The notes: generated by a model from the letters alone, not told the origin. Shown: positions 34,698 to 43,765, counted from the stretch's first letter. The stretch: 64,000 nt of DNA from DVEG01 sp964405435 (GCA_964405435.1 CAYOOD010000004.1:1-64000), one strand, 5' to 3'. Made by a program: numbers and translations.

Positions 34698-35681
34698 TTA
34701 CGCCTGCAGCCAGCGGGCGGCGTCTTTGGCGTGATAGGTCAAAATCAAGTCAGCGCCCGATCGTTTGAAGCCGGTCAGAGTTTCCAAAACGACGCGCTCT
34801 TCGTCAATCCAACCGTTGAGAGCAGCCGCTTTCACCATCGAATATTCGCCAGAGACGTTGTAGGCGGCGACGGGCAGGTTGCTGGCTTCCTTGACGCGCC
34901 AGATGATATCCATATAAGCCAGAGCCGGTTTCACCATCAACATGTCAGCCCCTTCGGCGATGTCGAGGGCAATTTCCTTGAGGGCTTCGCGGCTGTTGCC
35001 GGGGTCCATTTGATACGTTCTGCGATCGCCAAACTGCGGCGCGGACTCAGCAGCATCTCTAAAAGGCCCGTAATAAGCCGAGGCATACTTCGCCGCATAA
35101 GAAAGAATTGGCGTATCCGCATAACCAGCCTCGTCCAATCCCGCCCGAATCGCCTGCACGAAACCGTCCATCATTCCAGAAGGCGCGATGATATCCGCCC
35201 CCGCCTTTGCCTGCGACACCGCCGTCTTCTTCAGCAGCTCCAGCGTCGGATCGTTGAGGACGCGACCGGTCAAGTCGCCCACCTCCAGATAGCCGCAGTG
35301 CCCGTGACTGGTATACTCGCACAGGCAGGTATCGACAATCACGATTAAATCCGGCACCGCTTCTTTAACGGCTGTCGTCGCTTTCTGAACGATGCCGCAG
35401 TCGTGCCAAGCGCCTGTCGCGTCTGTATCCTTGGTGTCGGGAATGCCAAACAGAATAATCGCCGGGATGCCGAGATCGTAAACTTCTTTTGCTTCTTCCA
35501 CGATTTTGTCTACCGAGAGCTGGTAGACACCGGGCATCGATTTCACCTCTTTGGCGATCGCGCTACCGGGCACGGCAAACAAAGGATAGATCAGATCGCT
35601 AGTGAGCAAGACATTTTCGCGCACCATCCGGCGAAGTTGGGGATGAGAGCGCAGGCGGCGAGGGCGATTGATTGGGAACAT
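34698..35681 (-). CDS. hemB: Porphobilinogen synthase (delta-aminolevulinic acid dehydratase)
   Basis: 327 residues. It condenses two 5-aminolevulinates to porphobilinogen, the common precursor of heme, chlorophyll and bilins. The active-site zinc cysteines are in DTCLCEYTSHGHCG; the Schiff-base lysines are in SYAAKYAS and LMVKPALAY. The allosteric-metal segment RTYQMDPGN is present. Full length. The first gene of its strand, with rpmA transcribed towards it from upstream, separated by a strong terminator palindrome. Confidence 0.95.
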   Translation of the reverse strand: MFPINRPRRLRSHPQLRRMVRENVLLTSDLIYPLFAVPGSAIAKEVKSMPGVYQLSVDKIVEEAKEVYDLGIPAIILFGIPDTKDTDATGAWHDCGIVQKATTAVKEAVPDLIVIVDTCLCEYTSHGHCGYLEVGDLTGRVLNDPTLELLKKTAVSQAKAGADIIAPSGMMDGFVQAIRAGLDEAGYADTPILSYAAKYASAYYGPFRDAAESAPQFGDRRTYQMDPGNSREALKEIALDIAEGADMLMVKPALAYMDIIWRVKEASNLPVAAYNVSGEYSMVKAAALNGWIDEERVVLETLTGFKRSGADLILTYHAKDAARWLQA

Positions 35682-35807
35682 GACGTTTTTTAGGGCTCCA
35701 AAATCTCAAAAACCAGTCTAAAACTTGTCGCAGCCCCGAGGCGAGCTTGTTATGTAACGTTCTGTAACAATTGCGACAAAGGCAAACAAAGACAAACAAA
35801 AACAAAC

Positions 35808-35833
35808 AAGGGGCACGCCCGGGCGTGCCCCTT
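35808..35833 (-). terminator. 26-bp perfect palindrome, terminator of rplU-rpmA
   Basis: AAGGGGCACGCCC and its complement meet without a loop. On the minus strand it is followed by TTGTTTGTTTTTGTTTG, a T-rich tail, about 75 bases past the rpmA stop, which fits an intrinsic terminator. A second small palindrome, GAGGGCTAAAGCCCTC (35879-35894), belongs to a repeat type also found near 51.7 kb. Confidence 0.7.
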
Positions 35834-35906
35834 GAAAAGTAACGTTAGCTGTGAGGTTCACCTCTTGCCCTAAGAGTGGAGGGCTAAAGCCCTCACTACA
35901 AACGGT

Positions 35907-36191
35907 TTAAACAGCAGCCGCAACAGGTTCTGCCGCAGCAGCGGGATAAACGCTGATTTTCTTGCGACCCTTGCCCTTTCTTTCAAAAGTGACAATGCCG
36001 TCGATGAGCGCAAACAGGGTATCGTCACCGCCGCGACCGACATTCGAGCCCGGGTGAAACTTCATGCCGCGCTGGCGCACTAAAATATTGCCAGCTTTAA
36101 CAACTTGTCCGCCGAAGCGCTTGACGCCCAGACGCTGGGCATTTGAGTCGCGACCGTTGCGAGTGCTACCGGTGCCTTTCTTGTGAGCCAT
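35907..36191 (-). CDS. rpmA: 50S ribosomal protein L27
   Basis: 94 residues. It begins MAHKKGTGSTRNGRDSNAQRLG, the universal L27 N-terminus that reaches the peptidyl-transferase centre, followed by GNILVRQRGMKFHPG and the VGRGGDDTLFA segment. No cleavable N-terminal extension of the Firmicute kind. The C-terminal AAAAEPVAAAV tail is low-complexity. It follows rplU by 81 bases in the conserved order. Confidence 0.97.
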   Translation of the reverse strand: MAHKKGTGSTRNGRDSNAQRLGVKRFGGQVVKAGNILVRQRGMKFHPGSNVGRGGDDTLFALIDGIVTFERKGKGRKKISVYPAAAAEPVAAAV

Positions 36192-36272
36192 TGTTTCCTC
36201 TCTTGTTACGTCCTGAAATTACATCACAGAAATATGGCGCTGTCTGGCGCGACAGCAGGCCACCCCTATTAA

Positions 36273-36677
36273 CTATTCTGCTGTACTTTCTGGCGTTGGT
36301 TGCGGCGCAGCGGGTTCTTCAGCAGCGGGTTCGGCGCTGGCAGCAGAGCCGAACACGGTTCCGTTGACGCTGATGGAATTAATCATCAGCCGGGTGATTT
36401 CCTGACGGTGCCCCCGTTTTTTGCGGGTTTTCTTTTTGGGGCGCATCTTGTAAACGATGACTTTGCGCCCGCGCAGGTGGCGCATCACCGTCGCCTGGAT
36501 CGTTGCCCCTTCTACAAAGGGCTGCCCGATGTAAAGGCCGCCATCGTGCTGAACGAGCAAGACCTTTTCTAGGGTGACGTCTTCGTCGGGTTCGACGGGA
36601 AGCAACTCGATATCGTAGAAGCGACCCGGTTCTACCCGCAGTTGTTTGCCGCCGGTTTCAATAATTGCGTAAGTCAT
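36273..36677 (-). CDS. rplU: 50S ribosomal protein L21
   Basis: 134 residues. It starts MTYAIIETGGKQLRVEPG, has LLVQHDGGLYIGQPFVEGA and the RNA-binding KMRPKKKTRKKRGHRQEITRLMI. It carries a C-terminal Ala/Pro/Glu-rich tail of about 25 residues beyond the usual end, matching the Ala-rich tail of L27. First gene of rplU-rpmA. A small hairpin CGTGC-TTGATG-GCACG (36749-36764) lies in the leader; I cannot show that it regulates. Confidence 0.97.
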   Translation of the reverse strand: MTYAIIETGGKQLRVEPGRFYDIELLPVEPDEDVTLEKVLLVQHDGGLYIGQPFVEGATIQATVMRHLRGRKVIVYKMRPKKKTRKKRGHRQEITRLMINSISVNGTVFGSAASAEPAAEEPAAPQPTPESTAE

Positions 36678-36848
36678 GGATTTGTAAATGTGAAGTGCCG
36701 TACAGGTAGCTGACTGATAGCGCTTGTTCCGAAACAGCCAACTTTAGCCGTGCTTGATGGCACGACCTGACTTATGGCCATACCTGATCCGAGCCGAAAT
36801 AGACAGCCAATCTCCTATTATTGCCGAGCAGTCGAAATTTTGTCAAGC

Positions 36849-37145
36849 TCAATCGCGGCGCTGATAGTGGGAGCAACCCTGACAGGGGCCGGCAGGGTTG
36901 ACGGCGCAGCGGATGAATGGAGATCGGGCATTAAACCGACAAGTCGGATCGCCAAGGGGAAGCGGGATCTCGTCGGGCTCGTATTGGTGCGGGGGGAGGG
37001 GGAGGCGTTGGATGCTCCGGCGCGCGGCTCCTTCCATCGCTCCCATCAGGCGCGATCGCGCCCGCGCTTCGGTTTTGCGTCGAGTCCAAACAGAAACCAC
37101 TGGCGGCGTTAAACCCAATATGAAAATCAGGATGATTTCTAACAC
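36849..37145 (-). CDS. DUF6464 family protein
   Basis: 98 residues. An N-terminal hydrophobic segment (MLEIILIFILGLTPPVVSVW) is followed by a basic region and the C-terminal motif FIRCAVNPAGPCQGCSHYQ, whose three cysteines typify the cyanobacterial DUF6464 family. Function is unknown. The Cys cluster might bind metal or form a disulfide. Long plus-strand frames across it are shadows. It lies upstream of rplU on the same strand, 171 bases away. Confidence 0.8.
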   Translation of the reverse strand: MLEIILIFILGLTPPVVSVWTRRKTEARARSRLMGAMEGAARRSIQRLPLPPHQYEPDEIPLPLGDPTCRFNARSPFIRCAVNPAGPCQGCSHYQRRD

Positions 37146-37798
37146 GGCTTTTCACCTTCAATTAGCTCGGTTAAAAAGGTCGCAGGACATGCGAAAAGCA
37201 ACTTCTACAGCGGTTGGAGGGCGTCGATAGGATTTTTCCGGGTTCTCGGCTTTGGCGTGTTTGTTATCAACATTGGCGGTTTTTTTTAAATTTTTATAGC
37301 GGGCAACTGCCTTGCAGGCAGAAGCACTCATGTCATTGAGTTTGAGTACGCGGGCACGGGTGGCCATTATAAAAAGGACGGTCGTGCCGTCAAAAGGTTC
37401 GAGATATTTCCCTCAAACGAGCACTGATTTCAGTATGGGGAATGGTTCGTTTCAGAAGTGTCGCCAAATCTACAAGTTGCGCCGCGCGCTTATCGCAACG
37501 TCCTCATCTTAGAAGTATAATCAGGTCATGTTGGGGTGCCCTCAGCCTCCAGATACAGGCTGGCTAACACTGACGGGTCTATTTTCACCTTCGTTGCGCT
37601 TTGCCAAGGGCGATCGCCTCTCGAAACGCTAAAAAAACGCGCGATCGCAGGCAACCGCCACGCACCCCGCGTCCCGCCACCGATGAAAATCTTGCACGGA
37701 TTCTCACTAATTAGCCCTAACTGACTCACTTTTTTGCTTGACTTTTGCTCCGCACTCCACAGTAGATGTGGCTGCGATCGCCACTCAGAACAAACTAC
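37146..37798. other. Interval without a convincing gene
   Basis: 653 bases between the divergent DUF6464 and yidD genes. A 69-codon minus-strand frame at 37158-37367 ends 12 bases before DUF6464 but has no ribosome site and no recognisable domain. The rest contains HIP1 octamers and short open frames only. Promoters for both neighbours should lie here. Confidence 0.5.
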
Positions 37799-38302
37799 AT
37801 GGCCATTACAACCATCGACGCCTTTTCCCGCAGCACTGCTGCCGCCTTGATTTCCGGCTATCAGAAGCACATTTCCCCCAGAAAAGGCTTTTCCTGTGCT
37901 TATCGGGTTCTCCACGGTGGAGAATCCTGCTCCCACTACATCAAGCGATCGATTTTGGAGCAGGGATTGATCGAGGCAATCCACCTCTCGAAACAGCGCT
38001 TCCAAGCTTGCAAAGCTGCCAATCAAATCCTCAAAACCAAAATGCAGGAGTCGGGAACCCCCGAAGAAAAGCGCAAGCGCCACCGGGAAAACAATGCCGC
38101 TACCTGCACCAACAACCCCACCTGTGTCGATGCCGGCTGTCAATCGCTGGAGTGCGTCGTGCTAGATCCGTCAACATGTGAAGGGTGTACTTCTGGGTTT
38201 GACGGTGGGGCGCTTGACTGCGGCGCGCTGGATTGTAGCGGGCTGGATTGCGGGGGATTGGATTGTTGCAGTGGCGCAGATTTTTGCAGTTGCGGCGGAT
38301 AG
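37799..38302 (+). CDS. yidD: Membrane protein insertion efficiency factor YidD with Cys/Gly-rich tail
   Basis: 167 residues. Residues 1-75 match the small YidD family that assists YidC-dependent membrane insertion: ALISGYQKHISPRKGFSCAYRVLHGGESCSHYIKRSILEQG. Typical YidD is 70-110 residues. Here a charged linker (EEKRKRHREN) leads into about 60 residues containing many cysteines in a repeated pattern, GALDCGALDCSGLDCGGLDCC, ending SCGG. The tail resembles those of cyanobacterial DUF-type Cys-rich extensions and could bind metal. ATG 37799 fits the YidD start better than the in-frame start at 37766. Confidence 0.85.
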   Translation: MAITTIDAFSRSTAAALISGYQKHISPRKGFSCAYRVLHGGESCSHYIKRSILEQGLIEAIHLSKQRFQACKAANQILKTKMQESGTPEEKRKRHRENNAATCTNNPTCVDAGCQSLECVVLDPSTCEGCTSGFDGGALDCGALDCSGLDCGGLDCCSGADFCSCGG

Positions 38303-38347
38303 TGTTTCGGTGATTTAGGGGCGTGCCGGGAGCAAGGGGATTAGGGG

Positions 38348-39613
38348 ATGCTTTGGCGGGAAGGGGAGAAAGGGGCTATTAAGGATTCGTATTCTCAGCC
38401 TGAAATGATGCAGCCAGTTTCGCAGTCCGCTGAAAAACATTTAGTTTTAATAGGGGGCGGTCACAGTCACGCGATCGCCCTGAAGTTATTCGGCGAGAAA
38501 CTTCTATCGGGCGCGCGTCTGACGCTGATTTCCAATACCGATCGCGCCCCTTATTCGGGGATGCTGCCCGGTTATGTGGCGGGATTTTACGAGTTCGAGG
38601 AGTGTCACGTCGATTTGGTGTCTCTGGCACGGTTTGCCGGAGCGGAATTATTGCTCGATCGCGCGATCGCTCTGGATTTGGAAAATAATAAAGTTCTGCT
38701 GGCAAGCGGTTCGAGTGTGGGATTTGATTTCCTCTCGATCGATATTGGCAGCACGCCAGCAACCCTATCCGTACCGGGAGCGGCTGAGTACGCGATTCCG
38801 GCTAAACCGGTGCTGCAGTTGTTGGCAAATTGGAGTGAATTGGTGGAGGTAGTCAGGGAGCGCGCGCGATCGCAAAACCAAGCGCCGCTCCGTCTCGGTA
38901 TTGTGGGCGGGGGTGCGGGTGGGGTAGAATTGGCACTTGCCATGCAGGCGCGTTTATCTAAAATTATTGCGGATGCGCAAATGCCGGCTGAGTGTCTGGA
39001 ATTTCACTTATTCCACCGCAGCGCAGAAATCGCTACCGGGCACAACCGAAATACGCGCCGGATCTTGCAGGAATTGCTCGTCAGGCGCGGGGTTAAACTG
39101 CATCTAAAAGAAGCAGTGCGGGAGGTGCTGCCGCTAGAAGGAGGGGCGACATGCGCGCGGTGCGAATCGGGGCTCTCGGTGGAATGCGATCGCCTGTTTT
39201 GGGTGACTCAAGCCTCTGCGGCGAGTTGGCTGCGCGAGGCGGGGCTGGCAACTGACGACGCTGGATTTATTTTAGTAGGAGATACTTTGCAATCTGTTTC
39301 TCATCCTAATATCTTTGCAGCCGGGGATGTGGCGACAATGCGCGATCGCCCGCGCCCGAAAGCGGGAGTATTTGCGGTGCGTCAGGGCAAGCCGCTGTTT
39401 GAAAATTTGCGGCGAGCGGTAGAGGGTAAACCCCTAAAATCGTTTGTGCCGCAAGAGAAATATCTGGCGCTGATTGGTACGGGCGAGGGAGAAGCGATCG
39501 CCTCTCGCGGCGATTGGGCGTGCGGAGCTTCGCCCATGCTCTGGTATTGGAAGGATTGGATCGATCGCCGTTTTATGGCACAATTTGAAAATTTACCGCA
39601 AAAAAGACACTGA
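38348..39613 (+). CDS. FAD-dependent pyridine nucleotide oxidoreductase, SelD-fusion type without SelD
   Basis: Up to 421 residues. An N-terminal Rossmann site HLVLIGGGHSHAIAL and a second one LGIVGGGAGGVELALAM near residue 180 bind FAD and NAD(P)H, with IFAAGDVATM near 320 completing the FAD site. It resembles the NDH-2-like half that in many cyanobacteria is fused to selenide water dikinase (SelD); here the gene ends before any SelD domain. Probably a quinone- or selenium/sulfur-related reductase. Start uncertain: ATG 38348 has AAGGGGA upstream, whereas ATG 38405 starts closer to the conserved core. Confidence 0.8.
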   Translation: MLWREGEKGAIKDSYSQPEMMQPVSQSAEKHLVLIGGGHSHAIALKLFGEKLLSGARLTLISNTDRAPYSGMLPGYVAGFYEFEECHVDLVSLARFAGAELLLDRAIALDLENNKVLLASGSSVGFDFLSIDIGSTPATLSVPGAAEYAIPAKPVLQLLANWSELVEVVRERARSQNQAPLRLGIVGGGAGGVELALAMQARLSKIIADAQMPAECLEFHLFHRSAEIATGHNRNTRRILQELLVRRGVKLHLKEAVREVLPLEGGATCARCESGLSVECDRLFWVTQASAASWLREAGLATDDAGFILVGDTLQSVSHPNIFAAGDVATMRDRPRPKAGVFAVRQGKPLFENLRRAVEGKPLKSFVPQEKYLALIGTGEGEAIASRGDWACGASPMLWYWKDWIDRRFMAQFENLPQKRH

Positions 39614-39625
39614 ATTACCGCCTTA

Positions 39626-39658
39626 AGAAACCCGGCTTCTTCAAGAAGCCGGGTTTCT
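39626..39658. repeat. 33-bp palindrome, AGAAACCCGG family (copy 2)
   Basis: Perfect arms AGAAACCCGGCTTCTT (39626-39641) and complement (39643-39658), 12 bases past the oxidoreductase stop. It differs from copy 1 by a compensated base pair, which keeps the stem and suggests selection for structure. Confidence 0.85.
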
Positions 39659-39710
39659 GTTCCCTGTTAAAATAATTTATTATTCTATCAAATTCAAGCA
39701 GAGAGAAACG

Positions 39711-40466
39711 ATGGGTGCAAAAAATATAGTTTCCGTGACAGCCGTTGTTATTGTTGCCGTATTCTGTTGGGTGATCTCGCCTTTTGGCGGCATCCCAACC
39801 GCGAATGCCGATAGTGAAATTAACTCGGTTTACGAACAGAGAGCCTCCCACAGCTCCGACGGCATCGGCAAATTTTACATGGGCAGAGAAATCGCGCAAG
39901 TCATGGGGCATCAAGGAGCAGGCTGGCTGGAGCGATCGAGTCGAGCGATCGAGGAACAGCCGCAAAAATTGGCAAACGCACTCGATTTGAAGCCGACAGA
40001 TACAGTCGCCGATATCGGAGCCGGTACGGGCTACATCAGCTTTCGGCTCAGTCGTCTAGTGCCGCAGGGAAAAGTGCTGGCAGTGGACATACAGCCGGAA
40101 ATGATCGAGATTTTGGAATATCTGAAACAAGAGAGAAAAATTGTCAACATCGAGACAATTTTGGGAGAAGCGCGCGATCCAAAATTACCGGAATCCAGCA
40201 TTGATTTGGCAATCATGGTGGATGCCTATCACGAATTTGAGTATCCCAGAGAAATGATGCAAGGGATTGTCAAAGCACTCAAACCGGGAGGGCGGGCGGT
40301 TCTGGTGGAATACCGGGGCGAAAATCCGCTCGTACTAATTAAGCGACTGCACAAAATGACACAGGAGCAAGTCAAAAAAGAAATGCGGGCAGTCGGTCTT
40401 GTGTGGAAGGAAACAAAAGATATTTTACCGCAGCAGCATTTGATGGTGTTTGAGAAAAAGGTTTGA
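39711..40466 (+). CDS. Exported SAM-dependent methyltransferase
   Basis: 251 residues. Residues 1-35 form a signal peptide or membrane anchor (NIVSVTAVVIVAVFCWVISPF ... ANA). The rest is a class I methyltransferase: motif I VADIGAGTGYISFRLSRL, acidic VLAVDIQPEMIEIL (motif II), and LAIMVDAYHEFEYP (motif IV), with LKPGGRAVLVEYRG (motif VI). A methyltransferase outside the cytoplasm is unusual because SAM is cytoplasmic, so the N-terminus may simply anchor it with the domain inside. The substrate is unknown. It lies alone between a palindrome repeat and a GNAT gene. Confidence 0.8.
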   Translation: MGAKNIVSVTAVVIVAVFCWVISPFGGIPTANADSEINSVYEQRASHSSDGIGKFYMGREIAQVMGHQGAGWLERSSRAIEEQPQKLANALDLKPTDTVADIGAGTGYISFRLSRLVPQGKVLAVDIQPEMIEILEYLKQERKIVNIETILGEARDPKLPESSIDLAIMVDAYHEFEYPREMMQGIVKALKPGGRAVLVEYRGENPLVLIKRLHKMTQEQVKKEMRAVGLVWKETKDILPQQHLMVFEKKV

Positions 40467-40524
40467 AACAGGTTTGAAAAAGGTTTGGGTTGGGTAGAGC
40501 GGGAAGCGTTACCGAACCGAGAAG

Positions 40525-40995
40525 TTACGCAGCCAGCAGCTTGCGAAAAATGATCTTGTCTTCGCCTGCTTTGTAGAAATCTCGAATCCGCGCTTCTTCC
40601 TCGTAACCGCACTTGCGGTAGAACGCCCGCGTGCGCTCGAAGCTCGGCAGCCCCGACGTTTCCACCAGCAACATGCGATCGCCGCGCGCGGTCAACTTTT
40701 CCTCGACGTAGCGCAGCAATGCCGTACCGCGTCCTTGCCCCTGGCGATCGGCTCGGACGGCGATCAAATACAAGTACCAAATTCTATCGCTCATCGGAGC
40801 CTGCCCGCAGTACGCGACCCCCACCAGCCCGCCGTCGTCGTCGGTAATGCAGAAGCGATCGCTGTCGATGTTGCCGCCGAAGTAGTCGGCGAATACTTGA
40901 GCGAGTTCCTCAAGTTCGTTCGGTTGGAACAAGCCAGTTGCGTCAGCCAGGGCGAGCAGCGCAGGCGTGTCATCGGGCGCAATCGGTCGAATCAT
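40525..40995 (-). CDS. GNAT-family N-acetyltransferase
   Basis: 156 residues. IRPIAPDDTPALLALADATGLF is a typical GNAT start, LYLIAVRADRQGQGRGTALLRYVEEKL carries the acetyl-CoA pyrophosphate loop, and LPSFERTRAFYRKCGYEEEARIRDFY completes the fold. The substrate is unknown. The gene is convergent with the methyltransferase gene and divergent from cruF. Confidence 0.88.
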   Translation of the reverse strand: MIRPIAPDDTPALLALADATGLFQPNELEELAQVFADYFGGNIDSDRFCITDDDGGLVGVAYCGQAPMSDRIWYLYLIAVRADRQGQGRGTALLRYVEEKLTARGDRMLLVETSGLPSFERTRAFYRKCGYEEEARIRDFYKAGEDKIIFRKLLAA

Positions 40996-41329
40996 GGCGA
41001 GCTCCAGCGCGGCGATCGCAATACGTTACCGCCTAATTATCAAGCAGGCTGACGCTCTCTACTGTAACATTCCGAAACGGGTCGCTAGCGTTCTGTCAGC
41101 CTTGAAAATACGGCGCGCCTCCCCACAGAAAACTTGTCTCCCTTTTCTCCCCATCCCCTAATCCCCCTTTTCCCGGCAACGCTAAAGCCCTACCCAACCG
41201 ATGCCCTACTTTTGGCCAGGGCCAGATCTAGCAATTTTGAACAAACCCTCAGTCCAAGGATAGATTTTTCATAAACATTTGTAAACTGTTAACAGTGCTT
41301 TACAATTTCACAGTTTCTTAAGGAGTTAC
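40996..41329. other. Spacer upstream of cruF
   Basis: 334 bases between the divergent GNAT and cruF genes. It holds a C/T-rich tract (about 41140-41175) and an AT-rich region before cruF. The cruF ribosome site TAAGGAG is at 41319-41325. No gene is seen. Confidence 0.55.
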
Positions 41330-42253
41330 ATGAAGGGACTGATTGCTGCGGAGCGCGTCTGCCTGATTGGCCATATCGGGGCAATGGCGTTTGGACTGGC
41401 TGGGCTGTTGCTGGTGTTACCCCATCCCGACTTTATCATCAATTTGTCGCCAATTGGCCAAACCTTTTTCCAGTTGGGCATGTCTGGGGGCGGAGTGGTT
41501 CACATCCTTTTAGGGGCGACAGCAGTAGCGATCTACGCCTACCGCAACTTGGGAGTGCGGCTGTGGCTGACGTTTATGGTGCCGGCGGTGTTGCTGTCTC
41601 TGGGGAGCGAGTTGTTGGGAACCAGCACCGGGTTTCCATTCGGGCACTACCGCTACCTGAGCGGCTTGGGCTATAAAATCGCCGGATTGGTGCCGTTTAC
41701 GATTCCCCTGTCGTGGTTTTACATGGGGCTGGTTTGCTATGTGCTAGCCCGCGCCGCTTTGCAGAACGTCGCGATCGCCAATTGGGTTCGCCAAATTGCA
41801 GCCCTCGCCTTGGGTGCCGTACTCCTGACGGCTTGGGACTTCGTTCTCGATCCGGCGATGAGCCAAACCGCCTTTCCCTTCTGGCAGTTCCAAGAACTCG
41901 GTGCTTTCTTTGGGATGCCTTACCGCAACCTGGCAGGATGGCTCGGCACCGGCGCTGTCTTCATGTCGGTTGCCGCCTTGCTGTGGGGAAGAACGCCGAT
42001 TGTCTTGTCTCGCCCGCAATTGAACCTGCCCCTAACGGTTTATATCGTTAACTTCGCCTTCGGAGCCTTGATTACTGTGGGCGCTCTGGATGCTCGGTTC
42101 TGGATTCCCACAGCCCTGAGCGTGTTGCTGGGCGTGGTTCCGGCCTTGGCCCTGTGGTGGATGGCCAAGCCGGTACGCGAAACTGAAGATGACCTTCCCC
42201 CGGATGCGGGTTCTTTGATTCCTGTCGCTCCGCTGGAAGTTGCGGCGAAATAA
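41330..42253 (+). CDS. cruF: Gamma-carotene 1',2'-hydratase CruF
   Basis: 307 residues, a membrane protein of the CruF/CrtC-like (DUF422) family with about seven hydrophobic helices. It adds water to the psi end of gamma-carotene-type carotenoids in the route to myxol or its glycosides in cyanobacteria. Segments such as LGSELLGTSTGFPFGHYRYLSGLGYKIAGLVPFTIPLSWFYMG and AWDFVLDPAMSQTAFPFWQF are typical of this family. ATG 41330 follows TAAGGAG. cruG is 103 bases downstream, and the pair is a usual cyanobacterial arrangement. Confidence 0.9.
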   Translation: MKGLIAAERVCLIGHIGAMAFGLAGLLLVLPHPDFIINLSPIGQTFFQLGMSGGGVVHILLGATAVAIYAYRNLGVRLWLTFMVPAVLLSLGSELLGTSTGFPFGHYRYLSGLGYKIAGLVPFTIPLSWFYMGLVCYVLARAALQNVAIANWVRQIAALALGAVLLTAWDFVLDPAMSQTAFPFWQFQELGAFFGMPYRNLAGWLGTGAVFMSVAALLWGRTPIVLSRPQLNLPLTVYIVNFAFGALITVGALDARFWIPTALSVLLGVVPALALWWMAKPVRETEDDLPPDAGSLIPVAPLEVAAK

Positions 42254-42356
42254 ATCGGGGTGCTAGCGGTGGTTGGGTTCTTTCATTTCAATCCTGTTTA
42301 GGATTGAGAAAAGCTAGCCACTCCACCCTAGCCTGTATTCTAAAAAAATAATCTAT

Positions 42357-43556
42357 TTGCGGATAGCTCTATTGACTGAAGAATTAACTGGCGCAATTGT
42401 TTTGGGAGTGCTCATCGCTCAACTGCCGGCAGTGGCGATTTTGCTGTCGCGCTTGATTAAAGGTCCCAGTCGCAAGCCTCCCATAGAACCTCAACCGGCA
42501 AGGCTGGACATGCTGGGATCTGTCAGCGTGGTGGTGCCCACGCTCAACGAAGCGGAAAGAATTGGCCCTTGTCTGGCCGGTCTGAGCCGTCAGAGTTACG
42601 AAGTGCGGGAAATTATCGTCGTAGACAGTCGATCGCGAGACGGCACGCAGGAACTGGTGAAGGCGGCGGGGCAAAAAGACCCCCGGTTTCGCTTGATTGA
42701 GGACGATCCCTTGCCGGCTGGCTGGGTGGGACGTCCGTGGGCGCTGCATTCGGGCTTTTTGTACAGTTCAGAGAACAGCGAGTGGATTTTGGGAATCGAT
42801 GCCGATACCCAGCCGCATCCCGGTTTGGTGGCGGGCTTGCTGGCGATCGCTTCTCGCGAGCAATACGACCTCGTTTCGCTTTCGCCCCAATTTATCCTCA
42901 AGTATCCCGGCGAATTGTGGCTGCAGCCCGCCCTGTTGCTGACTCTCGTTTACCGATTTGGCCCCACCGGCACGGGGGCCGAATCCGCCGAACGGGTGAT
43001 GGCGAATGGCCAGTGTTTCCTCTGCCGCCGCTCGGTTTTGGCACAAGTGGGGGGATATACCAGCGCGCGCAGTTCGTTTTGCGATGACGTCACCCTAGCG
43101 CGATCGGTGGCGGCGGCTGGATTTAAGGTGGGATTTCTGGATGGGGCGAAAGTTCTGAAAGTGCGGATGTACGAGGGAGCGCTGGAAACCTGGCGCGAGT
43201 GGGGGCGCAGCCTCGACCTAAAAGATGCTTCTTCGCGGGCGCAGATTTGGGGCGATTTGTGGCTGCTGCTAGCGATTCAGGGGTTGCCCCTGCCAATCGT
43301 CCTCAGTTTTCTGCTGTTTTCTCCAGCTCTTTTCTCCTCTCTCTGCGTGTATTTATTGGGGTTAAATTTATTTTTGGTCGCGATTCGGTTTGCACTGAAT
43401 TTCGCGATCGCCCCTTCCTACGACCGCACGCAAGCCAAAAAAGGCTGGATGTTCTGGCTTTCCCCGTTCGCCGATCCCCTGGCAGTGCTGCGAATTTTTC
43501 TCTCGGCTGCGAGCACGCCCAAGCAGTGGCGAGGGCGCACTTACGGGCAACCGTAA
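42357..43556 (+). CDS. cruG: Carotenoid 2'-O-glycosyltransferase CruG
   Basis: 399 residues. A GT2-family domain starts with SVSVVVPTLNEAERIGPCLAGL, has DDPLPAGWVGRPWALHSGF and the nucleotide-sugar motif GIDADTQPHPGLV, and is bounded by an N-terminal helix and C-terminal hydrophobic segments, so it is membrane-bound. It transfers a sugar to the 2'-hydroxyl of myxol-type carotenoids, acting after CruF. The reading frame begins at TTG 42357; a TTG 15 bases later is another option, and no ATG precedes the conserved part. Confidence 0.88.
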   Translation: MRIALLTEELTGAIVLGVLIAQLPAVAILLSRLIKGPSRKPPIEPQPARLDMLGSVSVVVPTLNEAERIGPCLAGLSRQSYEVREIIVVDSRSRDGTQELVKAAGQKDPRFRLIEDDPLPAGWVGRPWALHSGFLYSSENSEWILGIDADTQPHPGLVAGLLAIASREQYDLVSLSPQFILKYPGELWLQPALLLTLVYRFGPTGTGAESAERVMANGQCFLCRRSVLAQVGGYTSARSSFCDDVTLARSVAAAGFKVGFLDGAKVLKVRMYEGALETWREWGRSLDLKDASSRAQIWGDLWLLLAIQGLPLPIVLSFLLFSPALFSSLCVYLLGLNLFLVAIRFALNFAIAPSYDRTQAKKGWMFWLSPFADPLAVLRIFLSAASTPKQWRGRTYGQP

Positions 43557-43765
43557 AAAATCCCGCTGGCAACCTCGCCCCGTGCTGCGGGGGAAAAATT
43601 CCCTCTTCTCGCCGCGAGGAAGGGTTTGAGAACTGCCTGAATTTTCCCCATTACCGATTACCCACTACCACTTCTCGAGGTTTTCAGTCCAAACTTGGGT
43701 TAGATTTCAGATTTTAGATTTGAGATTGCAGGTCAATCAACAATCCAAAATCCAAAATCTAGAAA

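Noticed and set aside
36678..36770. L21 leader RNA autoregulating rplU-rpmA
   Set aside because: Only a 5-bp hairpin is visible, and I cannot match it to a known leader structure.
37158..37367. 69-codon frame upstream of the DUF6464 gene
   Set aside because: Spacing would suit an operon, but there is no ribosome site and the sequence lacks any recognisable fold or conservation clue.
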